A stretch of DNA of 64,000 nt from Melanopsichium pennsylvanicum (lineage: Eukaryota; Basidiomycota; Ustilaginomycetes; Ustilaginales): the NCBI GenBank assembly GCA_900208305.1, contig OAPG01000001.1:1178001-1242000 (forward strand), given 5' to 3'. The notes beneath the pieces were generated by a model. It saw only the letters and a program-made list of their open reading frames with translations, made no database searches and was not told where the DNA came from. A program made the position numbers and the translations under genes. Below are positions 38,601-47,773 of the stretch, piece by piece. Each line of letters begins with the position of its first letter. The stretch's first letter is position 1.

Positions 38601-40513
38601 TCCCTTCCAGCACGACGCTACCAAGCCGACAAGCTGCAGAGTCGGCGGATGGCGGTCAAGGTCAGAATGCAGGCGGCGCATCTGCCAGTAACCGTCATGA
38701 AAGATCGTCATCTCGAACCAGGATCAGCAACATGTCCAAGGAAGACGCTGACACCGAAGTGCGCCTTTCGGGTCTGCTTGCACCCAACGCTCCGTCGCAC
38801 CGATCTCTGTGGTCACCCATAGAGGCCAAGGCGCGACGCGCTGGAAAGCACAAGTACAAGCTAAACGAGGAGGACGATCAAAAATGGGACCTGTGGAAGC
38901 GCAAGGTTGGCTCTGGCGATCCCAGTGCCGCCACACAAATCACATCCCGGGACGGCGAAGAGAAGTCCAACTCTCGTTCTACCCCAATGGCAGTTGCCCC
39001 ACCTACTCAATACATAGCCGCAGGGAGCGGTATCGGCCCCCGTCCCCTTCGCGAAGCTACCATGATCGACCCTGACTACTCCACGTCTACGACGGCTTTC
39101 TCTGCCTTCGACAGACACCTGCAAACTCGAGCAGCAGCGATCCCTGCATCGACCGCCACCGCCGGAGTGTCCATCGGCAAACGTACCTGGGGCTATGGAT
39201 CATTCAAAGATGACACTAGCGGCTTCGAGACAGAGCCCAAGACATCGTTGCCGTACAAGGAGAAGATGATGGTGCCTTCGTTGAGAAAAGCTGTGAGAAG
39301 GAGCATCTTTGAGCCCGAGCCAAGCATGAAATTGGCCACGATTCGAGATGACGAAGACGCCCCTACCAGCATCAGCGCTGGCAGAATTACTGTTTCCGAA
39401 GGTGACCCTGCTCGCTCGATGGCTCGAGAGAGCAATGCGAAAGTTGTTGATCTCAAAGGTACTCTGCCTGGAAGTGTGCTCACTCGAGGTTTCCACATGC
39501 CAGGAGCCAACGCTGCGGGTAGCAACGATACGCCCCCGCAGGCAGTCGCGCCCACCAGTGCTTCACTACTCACACCAGCGGGCACTGGCCTCGGCCTCCC
39601 TTCTGTGACCACATCCGGCAAGACCACCGTCACTTCGTCCGCTTCCCACCCTACACGCACTCGTGACGCATCGGTCGGGCCATCCCTGCCCAACTCTGGC
39701 ACCGCGACGCCAACGTCGATCGGGCGTCGTTCGCCACGACCTCCGTATGTGGCGCCACCACCACCCACATCTGCGAGCACTGTCCTTACTTCTGACCCAG
39801 CGCAATACCCGCGCCCTTTGAAAATGTTCCAAGTGGCCTGTGACACCACTTTCTCGCTGCACGAGGAGGGCGAGGAACCCGAAACAGACGAAGGCTGGAG
39901 CAAAACGCTCAAGTTTATGCATGTCGTTGAGCAATTGAAGACGAACAAGAGGACAGGATGGATGCATCACCGAGTGCCACAGCCCGAGAGCATTGCTGAT
40001 CACATGTATCGCATGGCCATCCTTTCGATCCTCTGTCCCGAGGAACGGGATGTGGATTTGGGCAAGTGTGTTCAGCTTGCGGTGGTGCATGACTTGGCCG
40101 AAGCCGAAGTGGGTGATCTGACGCCATTGGACGGAGTGGACAAGAAAGAAAAGATGAGGCGGGAGAAGGAAGCGATTCAATACTTTGTTCATGATTTGCT
40201 CGGATCGAGTGCGGCTGGATTGAGGATTGAGGCTCTGTGGGAGGAGTACGAGGCCAGGGAGACAAAGGAGAGCAAATTGGTCAAAGATTTGGATAGGTTC
40301 GAGCTGGGTTTACAGGCAGTTGAGTATGAGAGGAGGTATGGGATTGACGATCTGCAGGGCTTCTGGGAGGGGAGTGTGCCTCATATCAGTCATCCTAGGA
40401 TTAGAAGATGGGCTCAGGAGCTGGTACAGGAGCGAGCCGAGTTGTGGAAGACTCGAGGCAAAAATTATGTCCAGAGCAAGCCCAAGGAGCTCGAAGAGGA
40501 GAAGAATGAATAA
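35603..40513 (+). CDS. Very long protein with C-terminal HD phosphohydrolase (HDDC2-like) domain
   Basis: 1636 aa from ATG 35603. The last 200 residues are an HD-domain metal-dependent phosphohydrolase of the HDDC2/YfbR 5'-deoxynucleotidase type: metal ligands His1467 (ESIADHMYRM), His1496-Asp1497 (AVVHDLAEAEVGDLTP) and a later Asp in DLDRFELGLQAVEYERRYG. Such enzymes remove phosphate from deoxynucleoside monophosphates. The stand-alone human protein is about 200 aa. Here it is fused to some 1430 residues: an N-terminal cysteine-rich module (Cys43, Cys45, Cys104, Cys107, Cys110; possible zinc site), a coiled coil near 330-380, and long Ser/Ala/Asp-rich disordered regions. A conserved-looking patch (WSPIEAKARRAGKHKYKL) occurs near 1070. 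No stop or clear splice signal separates the halves. The N-terminal family is not recognised. Confidence 0.82.
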   Translation: MPSGFATFQSDGFMSSGTLNNTNSGLSAALARGSSPSISQWTCPCLNIRLSLAPGSSPFSQSSSKGDRSPWLAELSSDNAIQVQFPSLTSRESVSLTENTSVTCAKCLNCDTVLYAASKPAPPGPNRALGFNISSSNTATGDALKEAGGPVSPTAAKQYRSPSRDRLNARLHEPIVRPLDRKIWILPDALSPEQASNAAGSEAFSPAFNIVVPRGSATLREEAPRDGSNVSALDNLRNTTPTRPAAGTTNRQSSYNSGSSNIAYALPAVPQHLITSPPASPRVGVPPSTNASTAASGATTSLGSTTNIPGPFESSSNPFFANNSLAFQLDSVAVERLKDMRSKAEAEVFELVRQKRREMEQLEKRFKEEAESLLAVSKTPRQPRGNASNGSAASLIENFLAEQQQQPSPAPQQGFSIANNKHTLASSQSPAPSASRGRSIGSAAPREISTTQSNASSSGRRDSLHDEYSDLPPSAFERRPTYANTGTVSASMANGGAQSIVATSLGGLSASFAMRGRDLPAQMQDWAEKRRLRERYPQGDHSALPSAANSNANSAANSIVDSEEDAWLAQAGDARGMGLRRSRESSANTEDDHEIDRRGRGRQPSRQRGGSSSREPREPRLAPEYPQQQQVQPQLSDSREESGRGRAGRSSASIFNPPPLMSSSLLAKRPALAYVDDGRDADENTPSVGGKLVSPHSVAEPSAQVTLRPRDPPPPTAEPLKPATRSTAEDGGRTRASATAASSDLFVTSGGRESDSPRSRKAFEKKVAFAETEDRVDHTVALDDYDDDGDEDEVANTAQRSNGGPPSGRFAAAATPLIDESADAVFEIDEEAEDLDAAEDGDADNTQALPEDNDRHKVEMSQSGLRTGASGRPRGQADDALPGFEDEAVEQPANRCGQSSGSLSDDFRSSSDDDEDAVPAGFGAASFSALAASQSTMHTLASSLARARADDAGFDPASLRMDGRVVVPPSSVSKRELEVEPELFVVGSLRSSSRRMSVQLPSSTTLPSRQAAESADGGQGQNAGGASASNRHERSSSRTRISNMSKEDADTEVRLSGLLAPNAPSHRSLWSPIEAKARRAGKHKYKLNEEDDQKWDLWKRKVGSGDPSAATQITSRDGEEKSNSRSTPMAVAPPTQYIAAGSGIGPRPLREATMIDPDYSTSTTAFSAFDRHLQTRAAAIPASTATAGVSIGKRTWGYGSFKDDTSGFETEPKTSLPYKEKMMVPSLRKAVRRSIFEPEPSMKLATIRDDEDAPTSISAGRITVSEGDPARSMARESNAKVVDLKGTLPGSVLTRGFHMPGANAAGSNDTPPQAVAPTSASLLTPAGTGLGLPSVTTSGKTTVTSSASHPTRTRDASVGPSLPNSGTATPTSIGRRSPRPPYVAPPPPTSASTVLTSDPAQYPRPLKMFQVACDTTFSLHEEGEEPETDEGWSKTLKFMHVVEQLKTNKRTGWMHHRVPQPESIADHMYRMAILSILCPEERDVDLGKCVQLAVVHDLAEAEVGDLTPLDGVDKKEKMRREKEAIQYFVHDLLGSSAAGLRIEALWEEYEARETKESKLVKDLDRFELGLQAVEYERRYGIDDLQGFWEGSVPHISHPRIRRWAQELVQERAELWKTRGKNYVQSKPKELEEEKNE

Positions 40514-40930
40514 CTTCGCTAAAGGGTGAAAGCTAAGCACTCGCTGATGCTGGTGCAACCAACATAAGTCACGATCGATGATGAGCTACCTCTCGACTTA
40601 CTTCACAAAGGATCTCCTTGTCAATCAGGAGGTCGATTTTTCAAACATCATGTTCAAAACAATCCGAAGCATCAAAAGCATTTTTCACACATGACTGCCA
40701 AAGTAGATTTGTCGCAAAACATTGTCATACGATTCGCAAAAACTCGCACAAGAGATGCAAGAATCCAATTGGAGAGGGGATGTTGCCTTTTTTTTTATAT
40801 ATATTTTTTTTTTTTGCGCATCTATGTTGGTAAGAATGAGCGAACCATAATCTGATGCATTTTGCAACATGTTTTGACACAAGCATTCGATCATGATGGA
40901 ATTTTTTTCTTGGGAGATTCGGTGTTGGGT
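40514..40930. other. Intergenic, convergent 3' regions
   Basis: 3' regions of two convergent genes, with T-rich tracts around 40788-40816. No gene is seen. Confidence 0.5.
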
Positions 40931-43237
40931 TTAGGAGAGGAACCAGCTTGCGTTGGCGTACCAAGAGAGTAGAGGATTTGAACCGTCTTTAAGTTGCAAC
41001 TTTTCCACCTGTGCGTAAGTGTCCAAAAATTCTGCATGGTGTAAAACTTTTAGCGTTCTTTGTCTGCTTCTCCAACCGGTATTATTGTGACCGGTAGTTT
41101 CTTCTGTGGGATGTGAAAAATGGGAAGAAAAGAAATCTCCAGTAATCCCGCCTTCCCCTCCCCCTACTGATGCCGATGTTGATGACATATGTTTATGGTG
41201 ATAGGAATTGGAATTGGTTTTGGTGTTGAGAATGGTTCGATAAACTTTTTTGAGATGGTCAAAGTTTGTAGGGAAGAAAATGTCAAAATATCCTTGCAAT
41301 ACTAGATAGGTTGAAACTGGTATCATTGTTCCCCTGTACCTTGTTTGTACCACTGGAGCGTTTACACCTCGAAGAGCGTCGGGAAGCGAATCAAAATCCG
41401 ACATGATGAGACGATGTTGTGGAAAATGAGTATTGAGCTTTTCCACCAACCTCATTGCATTAGTAGGAACGAAAATCGGCTCGGTAAGGTTTGGGAAGAA
41501 AGGTGCATGTCTTGCTAACGCTCCCCTGACTCCATCTGGTAAAAAGCTTAGCAACGAAGAAGACGATGAAGAACTGTGAGCGGAGAGATTTGGACCAATG
41601 ATGGAAAGATATTTTTGAATGTATGGATCCGACAAAGGTTGCCACAATTCATGCATATCTCCTGTATCATCAATCGAAATCACCGCCTGATACGGTTTCA
41701 AATCCTCCATCCCAAATCTAACCACATCATGTGCCAAGTTGTCAAACACCTCCAAAGCAATCACGAAACAAGGTTCTTGAACCACACCTTGATCCCAATT
41801 CAACACATCCTGGTTCACCACCTCCACCCTAGCGCCCGAACCTACACCACTACTCAAGTGCGTTCGCAACTTTCTCGTCTGCTCTTCTGCCAACCTAGGA
41901 CTAATTTCAACAATCCTATACCTCGTCCTTGTGTAGATCTCGGGTTCCATTTCACACAGATAATCCAAAATCCCTTTCGCCAACGCACCGGAACCTGCGC
42001 CACACTCGTAAATCACCAAGTCGTCGTAGGGATAGTTGTGCAACTTGTACTCTGCCACCAAATACCGTGCGATAGCATGTGCATAGTACGGTTGGAAGAT
42101 CTGCGTAGGAGTATGCCACACCTGTTTCGCAGCCATACTCTGAACGTCGGATTCGGAAACTCCTTCCCTCTGCATTGCTCGACCTCGCATCTGTGCCTGT
42201 TCCAATCCCCTAGCCGAGTATACCGGTACTGTTTCCCGATTTTCACCATCGTCACCAGAACCCGAAGATGATGATGATGATGATGACGATGACAACAAAG
42301 AGGGATTGTGTTGTAGAGATTTGCGCCTGGCAAGCCGTTCCGCGCGTTCTTGAGCCAACAGTGACGATGATGACGATGTTGAATTGGAGAATGCCTTTTG
42401 TGTGGATTCCGCATCGATCTTATTTTGATAATCCTGAACAAGAATACTGATCTGTTCCTCGAATAAGTGGTAACGTTCTTCAACCAGTCGCATGAATTCG
42501 CTCTCATTCTTGATCGAGTTAAAGTCGAAACTCGGATCGGCAGGTCTCAGCAATCCCATCTCTTGCTTGTACCATTCACCTCCAACTTCCTTGTAATCTT
42601 CCTCTGATGATCCTGCTGCCTCTGAAGAAGAAGAAGAGGAGGAGGAGGAAGAAGAAGGAGGAGGAGGAGGAGAAGAAGAAGGGGATGGGGATGGGGAAGG
42701 GGAAGGATCGGGAAGGAGAACGGCCTGCTTTGTGAAATAACCGTAGCTAGGGTTGTAGAGGCTATCATGGATGAAATCCCGTGCCAACATTCGTACTTCT
42801 CTCGGTCGTCCTCCAGGACCTCTGCTTATCTTGGGCAAAGGTTCTTTCCATGTAGAAGAGGAAAAGGAGACAGAAGTAGAGGTTGAGGAAGAGGAGGAGA
42901 TGGCTGCGAGTTGATCTGCGGTGACGAGCGGATAACTGTAATGTTTTGCTTCCGGATGAAGAGTGAATGGATCATAGTTGTATTGTGCTCTATGTCTCGA
43001 CCAGCCGTCTTTTTCTCCATTGTTACGTTTGGAAGAGGAGGAAGAAGAAGAACTCGCATGTCGAATGCCAAAAGACGATGTGGGTGTGATCCTTGACGGT
43101 ATGCGTAGGGCAGAGGTTCTCGCCGAAAGTGTTCTAGTTGAAAAGAGTCGATGTGAAGATTGCGAAGCTTGGGAGCGCAGCAGCCAAAATGTACAAGACC
43201 TCTGCACAAGGCGGTGCGATGTGCTCGTAGAAGCCAT
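40931..43237 (-). CDS. NDUFAF7/MidA-like SAM-dependent methyltransferase
   Basis: 768 aa from ATG 43237. Human NDUFAF7 is a mitochondrial arginine methyltransferase needed for complex I assembly. Family blocks seen: VRMLARDFIHDSLYNPSYGYF, TPTQIFQPYYAHAIARYLV, the SAM-binding loop VIYECGAGSGALAKGIL (about 405-420), RYRIVEISPRLAEEQ, and the C-terminal DFDSLPDALRGVNAPVVQ with LVLQGYFDIFFPTNFDHLK. The N-terminus is Ser/Arg-rich without acids (SHRLVQRSCTFWLLRSQ), a good mitochondrial presequence. It is much longer than the 441-aa human protein because of inserted poly-Ser, poly-Pro and Ser/Glu tracts, encoded by simple GAA/GAG-type repeats on the plus strand near 42630-42720. The presence of complex I assembly machinery fits an aerobic filamentous or dimorphic fungus. 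Confidence 0.93.
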   Translation of the reverse strand: MASTSTSHRLVQRSCTFWLLRSQASQSSHRLFSTRTLSARTSALRIPSRITPTSSFGIRHASSSSSSSSKRNNGEKDGWSRHRAQYNYDPFTLHPEAKHYSYPLVTADQLAAISSSSSTSTSVSFSSSTWKEPLPKISRGPGGRPREVRMLARDFIHDSLYNPSYGYFTKQAVLLPDPSPSPSPSPSSSPPPPPSSSSSSSSSSSEAAGSSEEDYKEVGGEWYKQEMGLLRPADPSFDFNSIKNESEFMRLVEERYHLFEEQISILVQDYQNKIDAESTQKAFSNSTSSSSSLLAQERAERLARRKSLQHNPSLLSSSSSSSSSSGSGDDGENRETVPVYSARGLEQAQMRGRAMQREGVSESDVQSMAAKQVWHTPTQIFQPYYAHAIARYLVAEYKLHNYPYDDLVIYECGAGSGALAKGILDYLCEMEPEIYTRTRYRIVEISPRLAEEQTRKLRTHLSSGVGSGARVEVVNQDVLNWDQGVVQEPCFVIALEVFDNLAHDVVRFGMEDLKPYQAVISIDDTGDMHELWQPLSDPYIQKYLSIIGPNLSAHSSSSSSSLLSFLPDGVRGALARHAPFFPNLTEPIFVPTNAMRLVEKLNTHFPQHRLIMSDFDSLPDALRGVNAPVVQTRYRGTMIPVSTYLVLQGYFDIFFPTNFDHLKKVYRTILNTKTNSNSYHHKHMSSTSASVGGGEGGITGDFFSSHFSHPTEETTGHNNTGWRSRQRTLKVLHHAEFLDTYAQVEKLQLKDGSNPLLSWYANASWFLS

Positions 43238-43574
43238 GGTCGCCTGTCTCTACCCTGCGTGCTGTCTATACGATGAATGCGGTACAGTGGTAGAGGTGAG
43301 AACAAAGTGACGTTCGAGTGCTGAAAAGGTCAAAAATGTGTCACAAAGACAAAAGTGGAATGTGCGCACTTTTTACCCCCGAAAGCCGAGATACAGAGTA
43401 GTAGAATTTGCTCTTGCGCGCCATGCTATTTTAGGTGAGCTACAAACCCATCCCGTCCTTTGACACCATCACACAACTGATAAGCACACCCTTGACCACA
43501 CTTTGAAACACAATCGAAACAGGAGACAGTGATGTTTATAACGTTGATACACAATTTACAGGCGATCGACGGCA
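43238..43574. other. Intergenic region
   Basis: Promoter side of the minus-strand methyltransferase gene and 3' side of the HECT ligase gene. Nothing else is seen. Confidence 0.45.
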
Positions 43575-46500
43575 TCACGACAAATCAAATCCAGCCTCGC
43601 TCATGATCGCATACTTCAGCTTGTCCCTGCACGTTTGCTCGTCTTCGTAATCTGGCAACTTGAGCATGTTGACGCAGGTGCTCGCCGTCGGCAACCTCGT
43701 CTTATCCTCTCCAGCCTTTCTTATCGCAAACATCGGATTCAATTGGCTGAATCCCAACAATGGAGGGTTGGGAGAACTCGTAACAAACTTGAGAAAAGCT
43801 TTTCGCATCGGTTGATCAAAGCTCTCGAGCGCTCTCCAAAAGTGTTGCACTGTCAAATCCTGTTCGTGATAGCCACCCAGTACCGTATGTTTGCGAAGAT
43901 CTGCAATGTCGACAGGATCATCCGTGCCGCTGATCAGGACCGAGAGTTCTTCGCGGTTGAAGTTGCGCAGCCAACGAGGATTGATCATGTCCGCGAGGCC
44001 GTTGAAGAACGAGTTGCACTGATGCTGGATCTGGGTGCTAAGCCGGTAGTGGGAGATTCGGTAGATGTATTCCATCCGGTTAAGATTGGTGACGGGTACG
44101 TTGGCTCCATCAGGCACAAGCTCCCGCGTCATGGACACGCCAAATTCTTCATCGGTCACCGTGAAGTTGAGCGAGAGGTCCTCGACGTTCCCTTGATAGT
44201 TCTTTAGCGAGATCAATCCCTTGTACAGCTCCTTGTCAAGAGAATCGATTGAACCCAGATCGTCGAGGAATGACTGCTTGCCCAACATCTTGCTCAGGAA
44301 GAATCCCGCGAACTTTGCGTCCACAAGAATACCCTCGTACAACGCCTTGCCGATCACGCGACCCAAAAACTCGTACCAATCCAGCTGCTCCCCCGATTGA
44401 GCGTACGTATGAGGGTTGGGATACAGCTCTTGCGCGTCAGTGGCCTTCCACAGGCCCCTGTTCGTATCGAAGGCCTCCCTCACCAAAGAGGTCAAGAACT
44501 CCTTGAACAATCCTCCACCATCGATACCCGGCTCGGGCTGGCCGAACTTATCCACAAATACGATCTCCAGCGGCTTCTTAAGCTCCGGGCCAAGAGCTGC
44601 AAGACTTGCGAAACCGTCCGGGGCAACATGACCACGTCGGATCTTGACTGCTTGACGACGTTGCCAACGATCTCGGTAGATGCCGTTTTTGACGGCGTCA
44701 ATGTGCACGAATTGGCGGAAGATCTGAACACGAACGTCAAAGGGGATCATGAAGGGCACATTGTTGAGGATGCCGAGGCGGGGAGAGAGGAAAGCAAGGT
44801 TAAGAGCTGTGAGATGACGAGAACGGGGTCCGCCTTGTGCTCGAAGCTGCTGGAGACGGGCAAGAGGTTGACTCGAATGCGGCTCATCGTCTTCCGAGTC
44901 GCCTTCCGAATCGGTCGAGTTACCGTCGACGTCCATCGCTCGGGCGCTGGATGCTGCAGGCTGCGATGCTGGACTCCTGGCGGAGGTGCCAAAATGTTCC
45001 TGTTCGTCTTGCTGCTCGCTACTAAGCTGCTCTTCCTCCAACACGACGGTTCGCATAAAGTCTTGTAGATCAAGATGACTCACCATCAGCCAGTGGTCGG
45101 CAGGTGCAAAGCGGTGTCTCGAGTCCCTGGAATGCAGCTGTTTGAGCAATTTTGTCACGAGACCACGCAGAGACAGAAGCGTCATTCGCATGCCTGGCAC
45201 ACGAGGCGTACATTGCTGAGCCTTGGGATCTTCAACATCGTCGCCGTTCAGATGAACCAGCGGCGCTTTACCTTCGAACCAGTACATGGCGAACGCAACA
45301 TTCCTTAGAAGACCGCTGATGCTCATGATCTCGTCACGAGAGAGCCAGCCTGAGTTGGACCGAGCAGCGCCACCATTGATCCCGAAACTTTCATCGACTG
45401 ATGAGAGAAACTCATCGTCTCCCATCGTGAGCAGCACCTTGGAGAGCATCTCGAGAACGAGGACAAGTGCAGGCCAGTCTTGACGCGTTGCGAGATCAGA
45501 AAGCGTTGACAAGATCTCACGTGCTCTGGTATTGTCATGGGCGGAAGCAAGAGTACGTGCAAGGGTGCTACCGCGTACATAGCCTCTCCAGAACTCGCGA
45601 ATAAGGCCAGTACCGCTGGGTCCGACTGGGCGAGTCCGTTTGGCACTGCTGACGGTTAGCGAGTCGGCTCCAGAATAGAGAAGTCGGTTGAGAACGCGGT
45701 CCTGCATATCGACAGGCCATGCGGACAGGGTGGAGCAGATGAAGGCGAATAGCGGGCCTCGTGTGGAGGTGGGGTACTTGTTCGACATTGATAGAATCGT
45801 AGTGAGATGATTGTCAGAGATGAGAATGCGCAGTCTTTCGTACGTCTCCGCAGCTTCCGATCCAGCGCTTTTAACGCCGATGGCGCGTGAAGAGACCTTG
45901 ACCGCAGCAGCGCCATTCTCCGACGCAGCGGTGGAAGGACTTGTTGGATCAAAAGCAGAACTTGGCAACCAGTCTTGAGCATTGGTGAGAGCTTGCAGGT
46001 AGTCGGCGAGACTGGCTCCGTCTTTGAAGAATGCGGCACGTTGCGAGCCGAATGCAAGTAGGTTGGACAATAAGTACGGCTGAGACAGTGCTTGAGCTGC
46101 CTTTTTTGCAATGCTTGAAGTAAGGGAAGGACGATCTACTTGTGGCACACGCACATGATCTGGTCTGAATGTGGTGATCCAATCGAGAAGTTCGATGAAG
46201 GGCAGATCCTTTGCGAGCTCGGTGACAGCGTTTAGTGGCAAGCGCTTGCGCAGTGCCGGGATGGTCATGATCTCGACGGCGAAGGAGTGCACCGCTCTGC
46301 GACGGGTGGCGGAGCTGATCGATTCATGAGAATCTTCATCGACCTCGATAGCATGGTTGATCGAAGCGCCTTGAGCCTTGGTTGCTCTGGAGGCGGGAGA
46401 GGTGGTGGCCTTGGAAGAGTGAAGAGGTGCGAGCGAAAGGGATAGAGCGGGCGAGAGGCTGGATGCGGTTGCCTTTTGCTGGATAGTGAAGGAGAGAATG

Positions 46501-47204
46501 TGAGCGCGAAGTGCGCGATGCAGGCCGAGATCAAGGAGCAGGGCAAGAAGGGAGGATGCGAAGGTGTTATTCTCGGTACCGACTGAGATGAAGTTGGCGG
46601 ACGAGTTGGCGTCGACTCCAGTAAGAAGGCCGAGGAATGCTAGTATCTCGAGATCCAAAGATGAGTGGTGTGCTACTAGTGAATCAGCAGCTCGAAGGTT
46701 GGCTGCTCTAGCAAGGAAGCGCAGCGAATGTTTGCAGGTGAGTCGCAACAAGCGGAGCCAGCTTCCGATGGCATCGTGTTGTGGTTGCCTGAAGGGGAGA
46801 AACACGAGCTGTGCGCCATCGATCGATTGCGAGACGAGCCTAACCCAGCGCAAGAAGAGTTGAACATCGTCCTGGTCCAAGCTTCTTGTTTCAGGGCCGA
46901 GGCTGATGAGCAAAGCTCTGGTGGCAAGAACGAGATCGTGCAAAGAAATGGCAGACAAGTGCGCCTCGAGTCGATCCAGGAGCTGCAAAGACTGGGTACG
47001 CCACTGAGATCTGATTTGACGAGACTGCAATATGCGTCTTGCTTGGGACTGGATCTTGACGCTTGCGATCTGTTTGTTTCGTTGCTGTTCACGTTCGATC
47101 CGTTGGACTCTAGCGCTGGCTGCAGGATCGGCGGTGAGCGTAGATGTGCCACCGAGTGTGACTGGGGCCCTCGTACGGCTCGCGCCGGTGAAATGGAAGC
47201 TCAT
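43575..47204 (-). CDS. HUL5: HECT E3 ubiquitin ligase, Hul5/UBE3C type
   Basis: 1209 aa from ATG 47204. Transfers ubiquitin through a thioester and extends chains on proteasome-bound or misfolded proteins. The N-terminus has the Hul5/UBE3C signature: a short leader, then an IQ-like motif (VKIQSQARRILQSRQI, about 49-66). The middle is helical repeat-like. The HECT domain fills the last 380 residues: FVDKFGQPEPGIDGGGLFKEF, YEFLGRVIGKALYEGIL, and the active-site block TRLPTASTCVNMLKLPDY with Cys1177. The very C-terminus is short and ends AIMSEAGFDLS; the family typically ends with a Phe near this position. An acidic Ser-rich insertion (about 735-790) precedes HECT. Length agrees with UBE3C (1083 aa) plus insertions. 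Confidence 0.94.
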   Translation of the reverse strand: MSFHFTGASRTRAPVTLGGTSTLTADPAASARVQRIEREQQRNKQIASVKIQSQARRILQSRQIRSQWRTQSLQLLDRLEAHLSAISLHDLVLATRALLISLGPETRSLDQDDVQLFLRWVRLVSQSIDGAQLVFLPFRQPQHDAIGSWLRLLRLTCKHSLRFLARAANLRAADSLVAHHSSLDLEILAFLGLLTGVDANSSANFISVGTENNTFASSLLALLLDLGLHRALRAHILSFTIQQKATASSLSPALSLSLAPLHSSKATTSPASRATKAQGASINHAIEVDEDSHESISSATRRRAVHSFAVEIMTIPALRKRLPLNAVTELAKDLPFIELLDWITTFRPDHVRVPQVDRPSLTSSIAKKAAQALSQPYLLSNLLAFGSQRAAFFKDGASLADYLQALTNAQDWLPSSAFDPTSPSTAASENGAAAVKVSSRAIGVKSAGSEAAETYERLRILISDNHLTTILSMSNKYPTSTRGPLFAFICSTLSAWPVDMQDRVLNRLLYSGADSLTVSSAKRTRPVGPSGTGLIREFWRGYVRGSTLARTLASAHDNTRAREILSTLSDLATRQDWPALVLVLEMLSKVLLTMGDDEFLSSVDESFGINGGAARSNSGWLSRDEIMSISGLLRNVAFAMYWFEGKAPLVHLNGDDVEDPKAQQCTPRVPGMRMTLLSLRGLVTKLLKQLHSRDSRHRFAPADHWLMVSHLDLQDFMRTVVLEEEQLSSEQQDEQEHFGTSARSPASQPAASSARAMDVDGNSTDSEGDSEDDEPHSSQPLARLQQLRAQGGPRSRHLTALNLAFLSPRLGILNNVPFMIPFDVRVQIFRQFVHIDAVKNGIYRDRWQRRQAVKIRRGHVAPDGFASLAALGPELKKPLEIVFVDKFGQPEPGIDGGGLFKEFLTSLVREAFDTNRGLWKATDAQELYPNPHTYAQSGEQLDWYEFLGRVIGKALYEGILVDAKFAGFFLSKMLGKQSFLDDLGSIDSLDKELYKGLISLKNYQGNVEDLSLNFTVTDEEFGVSMTRELVPDGANVPVTNLNRMEYIYRISHYRLSTQIQHQCNSFFNGLADMINPRWLRNFNREELSVLISGTDDPVDIADLRKHTVLGGYHEQDLTVQHFWRALESFDQPMRKAFLKFVTSSPNPPLLGFSQLNPMFAIRKAGEDKTRLPTASTCVNMLKLPDYEDEQTCRDKLKYAIMSEAGFDLS

Positions 47205-47773
47205 GGTGACGAGCTGTGCGCAGCGTGAAGACTTGCACTAAGGCAAGAGTTTGTGTATTCTGGGTGATGACGATGATGAGATGATGGAGATGATGGAGAT
47301 GTGAGAAGATTCGAGGAGGTAGAAGTCGTGGTCGCGTTGACAGCATGTGGTTTACAGTAACGTTTCTTAACTCAGCTGCCAACTCGCACACAAAAGTTGG
47401 TCTTGTTCAGAAGCTTCTGGTGTGCAGGGCAGCTTTCAACTTGATTGTGAAATGCTCTGTGACCGTGAAATGCTCTGTGACCTCCTGTGACTAAATCTCT
47501 GGACGCGTGTCGCCTGTGCGTCCGTGCTTAAATGACCAAGAGACTCAAAACCTCCACCTTCATTACATGTAGGCGGAAATGTTAGACTTGATTATCTCGG
47601 ACAAGTGGACCCTTGTCGCATAATGACTGAAACTCCGGGACAGTCGTTGGCCCATGCATTGACTCTCTACAAGACATAACTATATGATCAGTACATTTTC
47701 TGTTATCAAAACTCCTAACCCTAAAAGCCAGCCGATACCGCACACTAAGACAACAGCGCATCACTTGAGCACC
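47205..47773. other. Divergent promoter region
   Basis: 570 bp shared by the HECT ligase (minus) and glutathione transferase (plus) genes. A TTTACAGTAA word lies at 47351-47360, and GAAATGCTCTGTGACC is repeated in tandem near 47449-47482. No gene is seen. Confidence 0.5.
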
